A DNA stretch of 24,593 bases from a virus, in the IMG/VR virus record IMGVR_UViG_3300048033_000280, positions 1 through 24,593 of that record. One strand, 5' to 3'. Under the pieces are notes generated by a model that was given only the letters and a program-made list of their open reading frames with translations, was not told where the DNA came from and did no database searches. A program made the translations under genes and the position numbers. Below are positions 23,901 to 24,593 of the stretch, one piece after another (the stretch's first letter is position 1; each line of letters starts with the position of its first letter).

Positions 23901-24311
23901 AAACCAATATGTTCCCGGAACTGGATTTGCAGCCGGTGCTTCTGATGTTGCAGTTAGTTCTGCTAAATTTACATCTGCACGTACAATGTATGCTCTGTTA
24001 GCTACACCTAGAAAACTGTATGCTGCTTGTAGACCATATTCGTTTTGCTCGCCGCCATGAATAGCTGCGCCGCTTGCGTCTGTGTAAAACAACGGATCGC
24101 CAAATGTTTCAGCTAATTCTCGTTGACTAGTAATTGTGTACACTTCGCCTGCGTTGCTTGCTAATGTTCCTGGGGCAATTCCTGTGCCCGAGCTGTTTGT
24201 TTTATCTTGTCCAGATGCAACAATAATAAGTGGTGTAGTACCTGGTTCAGCTGGGGTGTAAAAACTTTCGTCTATTACACTAACCTGTACTCCTGGTGAT
24301 TCTAATGCCAT
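20976..24311 (-). CDS. gp18: Contractile tail sheath gp18, enlarged
   Basis: This 1,111-aa protein is the sheath subunit (T4: 659 aa). Sheath parts are residues 1-115 (ALESPGVQVSVIDESFYTPA, TSQRELAETFGDPLFYTDAS, YSFLGVANRAYIVRADVNLA) and about 735-1111 (RRGGITNASAVGYVD, VVAMGQKTRARNASALDRVN, VARLVVYLRRQLNALAKPYI, VESLMLELVGQRALYDFLVV, VKAVEFIYIPLRL). The C-terminal parts form the strand exchange between subunits. Between them about 600 residues form surface insertions: two Ig/Sm-like units (245-320 and 470-545) and repeated Trp motifs (GTYWFDT, GSVWVKT, GALWYNS, GDLWVDT). The ribosome site ATAGGAGAA is 9 nt upstream, and late-type motifs lie at 24334-24354. Confidence 0.95.
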   Translation of the reverse strand: MALESPGVQVSVIDESFYTPAEPGTTPLIIVASGQDKTNSSGTGIAPGTLASNAGEVYTITSQRELAETFGDPLFYTDASGAAIHGGEQNEYGLQAAYSFLGVANRAYIVRADVNLAELTATSEAPAANPVPGTYWFDTGATSFGMFEWNSNAATSAGGQKFKEISPIVITDEAQLSNTGSPAVSVGVGGDYAVTATTSKPIKRMWYKTTANVWVEVGSNAWSMTWPTVTGTKASPVVQGGDSITVTATNLNVTATVPSSGPQALNLLVDELNAQLTSAGKSSVVSAAIVNGRFVLYVSNALDDTATASETSNAITLGGTLLAANAVDSPIGVASGVYYPPALAMSAHTRVPEWKALDTNSRPSGSVWVKTTDPNGGAKWRIKVWNDETRLWDEQTAPLYQTNHAAIYNLDRTGAGANIGVGTLYVQYNAGETDGADITPALSTFKIFRREVLGAVKITSSPIISTTFTNGGNYGFTISESVPNSLVLSQRTASFTGSDDATTNAERFAAAVNGMGLTYVSAAIDAQNRVVVTHANGGEFRIEDGVNLPFSSAGFSAYVSAGVGTANLYGAPGGTPNSYVASGWKFLAPASSSDNPTSLTADGALWYNSIVDELDFMIHDGGNWRGYKNVFTSFTGPIVSATQPTFRADGTSALEYGDLWVDTSDLENYPMIYRYNLAGAWELLDNTDQTTEDGVLFADARWGMSGGISTQLNEATIEQLLTSDYLDHDAPDPALYPRGMILLNTRRSGFNVKEFRRNYVPLTEENQRGTDDGTSMSNYYPHRWVTVSTNNEDGSGAFGRNAQRKVVVRALQAMINSNEAIRDEEGLNYNLIATPGYPELINEMVTLNVDRGLTSFVIGDTPFRLNSSGSTLNNWGNNVAGTFEDNDDGLVTSDEYLGIYYPSGITSDNAGNNVVVPPSHMMLRTFALSDQVSYPWFAPAGTRRGGITNASAVGYVDNEGEFKTVALNEGQRNVLYNVNVNPITFITGSGVVAMGQKTRARNASALDRVNVARLVVYLRRQLNALAKPYIFEPNDKITRDEIKQQVESLMLELVGQRALYDFLVVCDESNNTPSRIDRNQLYVDIAIEPVKAVEFIYIPLRLKNTGEIGSL

Positions 24312-24333
24312 GTTGTATTTCTCCTATGAGCGT

Positions 24334-24354
24334 TATTTACTTTATATTATTTAG
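24334..24354 (-). promoter_or_regulatory. Two late-type promoter motifs before gp18
   Basis: Minus-strand CTAAATA (24348-24354) and GTAAATA (24334-24340) lie 37 and 23 nt before the gp18 ATG. One may be the true -10. The divergent gap 24312-24423 holds these, the gp18 ribosome site and one CTAAATA on the plus strand. Nothing else is evident. Confidence 0.5.
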
Positions 24355-24411
24355 CAGTTTAGATAGAAAACATAGCGGAAATCCAGGGGAAAAAGGGACC
24401 ATAAAGGGCAG

Positions 24412-24418
24412 CTAAATA
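24412..24418 (+). promoter_or_regulatory. Late-type motif before the zinc-ribbon gene
   Basis: Plus-strand CTAAATA lies 5 nt before the ATG at 24424, with no ribosome site between them. It is a mirror image of the gp18 motifs across the same gap. Confidence 0.4.
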
Positions 24419-24423
24419 TACAC

Positions 24424-24593
24424 ATGCGTCCTATATGTAAAAACTGCAATAAAAACCCTGCTGCTATCAATTATAAAAAGGAAGGCAAGGTGTTTTATAG
24501 ATCAAAGTGCGAAAGCTGTTGTAGATACGGTGGCAAGTCCAAAGGAATGCCTTTATGGTATCAAAATGGTTATAGGAAAAAAGCACACTGCGA
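24424..24593 (+). CDS. Zinc-ribbon protein, N-terminal part only
   Basis: At least 56 codons are open to the right edge. The start MRPICKNCNKNPAAINY has a CxxC, then FYRSKCESCC has a second CxxC(C), followed by a basic segment and KKAHC, which would begin a further zinc site past the edge. I recall a widespread marine T4-like phage protein with this order, whose second half is a second zinc ribbon with an H-x-D element reminiscent of HNH. The function is unknown; DNA or RNA binding is likely from the basic charge and Cys pairs. It diverges from gp18 across a 112-nt gap. Confidence 0.75.
   Translation, partial: MRPICKNCNKNPAAINYKKEGKVFYRSKCESCCRYGGKSKGMPLWYQNGYRKKAHC

Noticed and set aside
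24424-24593. HNH homing endonuclease
   Set aside because: Only the zinc-ribbon half is in the window; no HNH catalytic residues can be seen.
1-24593. tRNA genes, CRISPR arrays, insertion sequences, integrase, photosynthesis genes
   Set aside because: I looked for cloverleaf arms, spaced direct repeats, terminal inverted repeats and family motifs and saw none.

Overview
The window is a piece of the genome of a T4-like marine myovirus, AT-rich and dense with genes. It carries clear T4 core homologues: tail sheath gp18, tail tube gp19, head completion protein gp4, both terminase subunits (gp16, gp17), single-strand binding protein gp32, recombinase UvsX with its mediator UvsY, and helicase UvsW. 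Their form (short gp17, enlarged gp18, cyanophage-like gp19, UvsY and gp16) resembles marine cyanophage and SAR11-type myophages rather than enterobacterial T4. No photosynthesis gene, tRNA or other host marker is visible, so the host cannot be fixed. All comparisons to families are from recalled knowledge; no search was run.

Layout, right to left, because nearly everything is on the minus strand. A short zinc-ribbon gene runs off the right edge on the plus strand. Divergent from it come gp18, gp19, a terminator, a large tail-tube-cap/initiator-like protein, a 120-aa protein, gp4, gp16, two probable internal head proteins (172 and 247 aa), a UUCG terminator, a 112-aa protein, gp17, a 701-aa LysM-containing protein, then gp32 behind its own sigma70-type promoter and followed by a terminator. 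Next are uvsX, a 79-aa acidic protein and uvsY. Between uvsY and the uvsW operon lies a block of about 5.5 kb of surface-glycan genes: a cytidylyltransferase-cupin fusion, a GT8-like transferase, three paralogous capsule-type transferases, and a plus-strand pair (glycosyltransferase and FkbM methyltransferase). The left end is an operon of a 394-aa unknown, uvsW, a 168-aa unknown and a truncated class I methyltransferase, headed by a consensus sigma70 promoter.

Regulation can be read from the sequence. Two near-perfect TTGACA/TATAAT promoters head the replication/recombination genes (gp32; the uvsW operon), as expected for early transcription by host RNA polymerase. A T4-late-like TAAATA motif sits just upstream of most structural and packaging genes and of the glycan block. 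In several cases it lies only 4-7 nt from the ATG.

The items most worth following are the glycan block with its three paralogues and unusual fusion, the uvsW-coupled 394-aa protein with a possible HARP-like segment, the predicted capsid-targeting peptide on the 172-aa protein, the close-set late promoters, and the possible gp32 autoregulatory leader.
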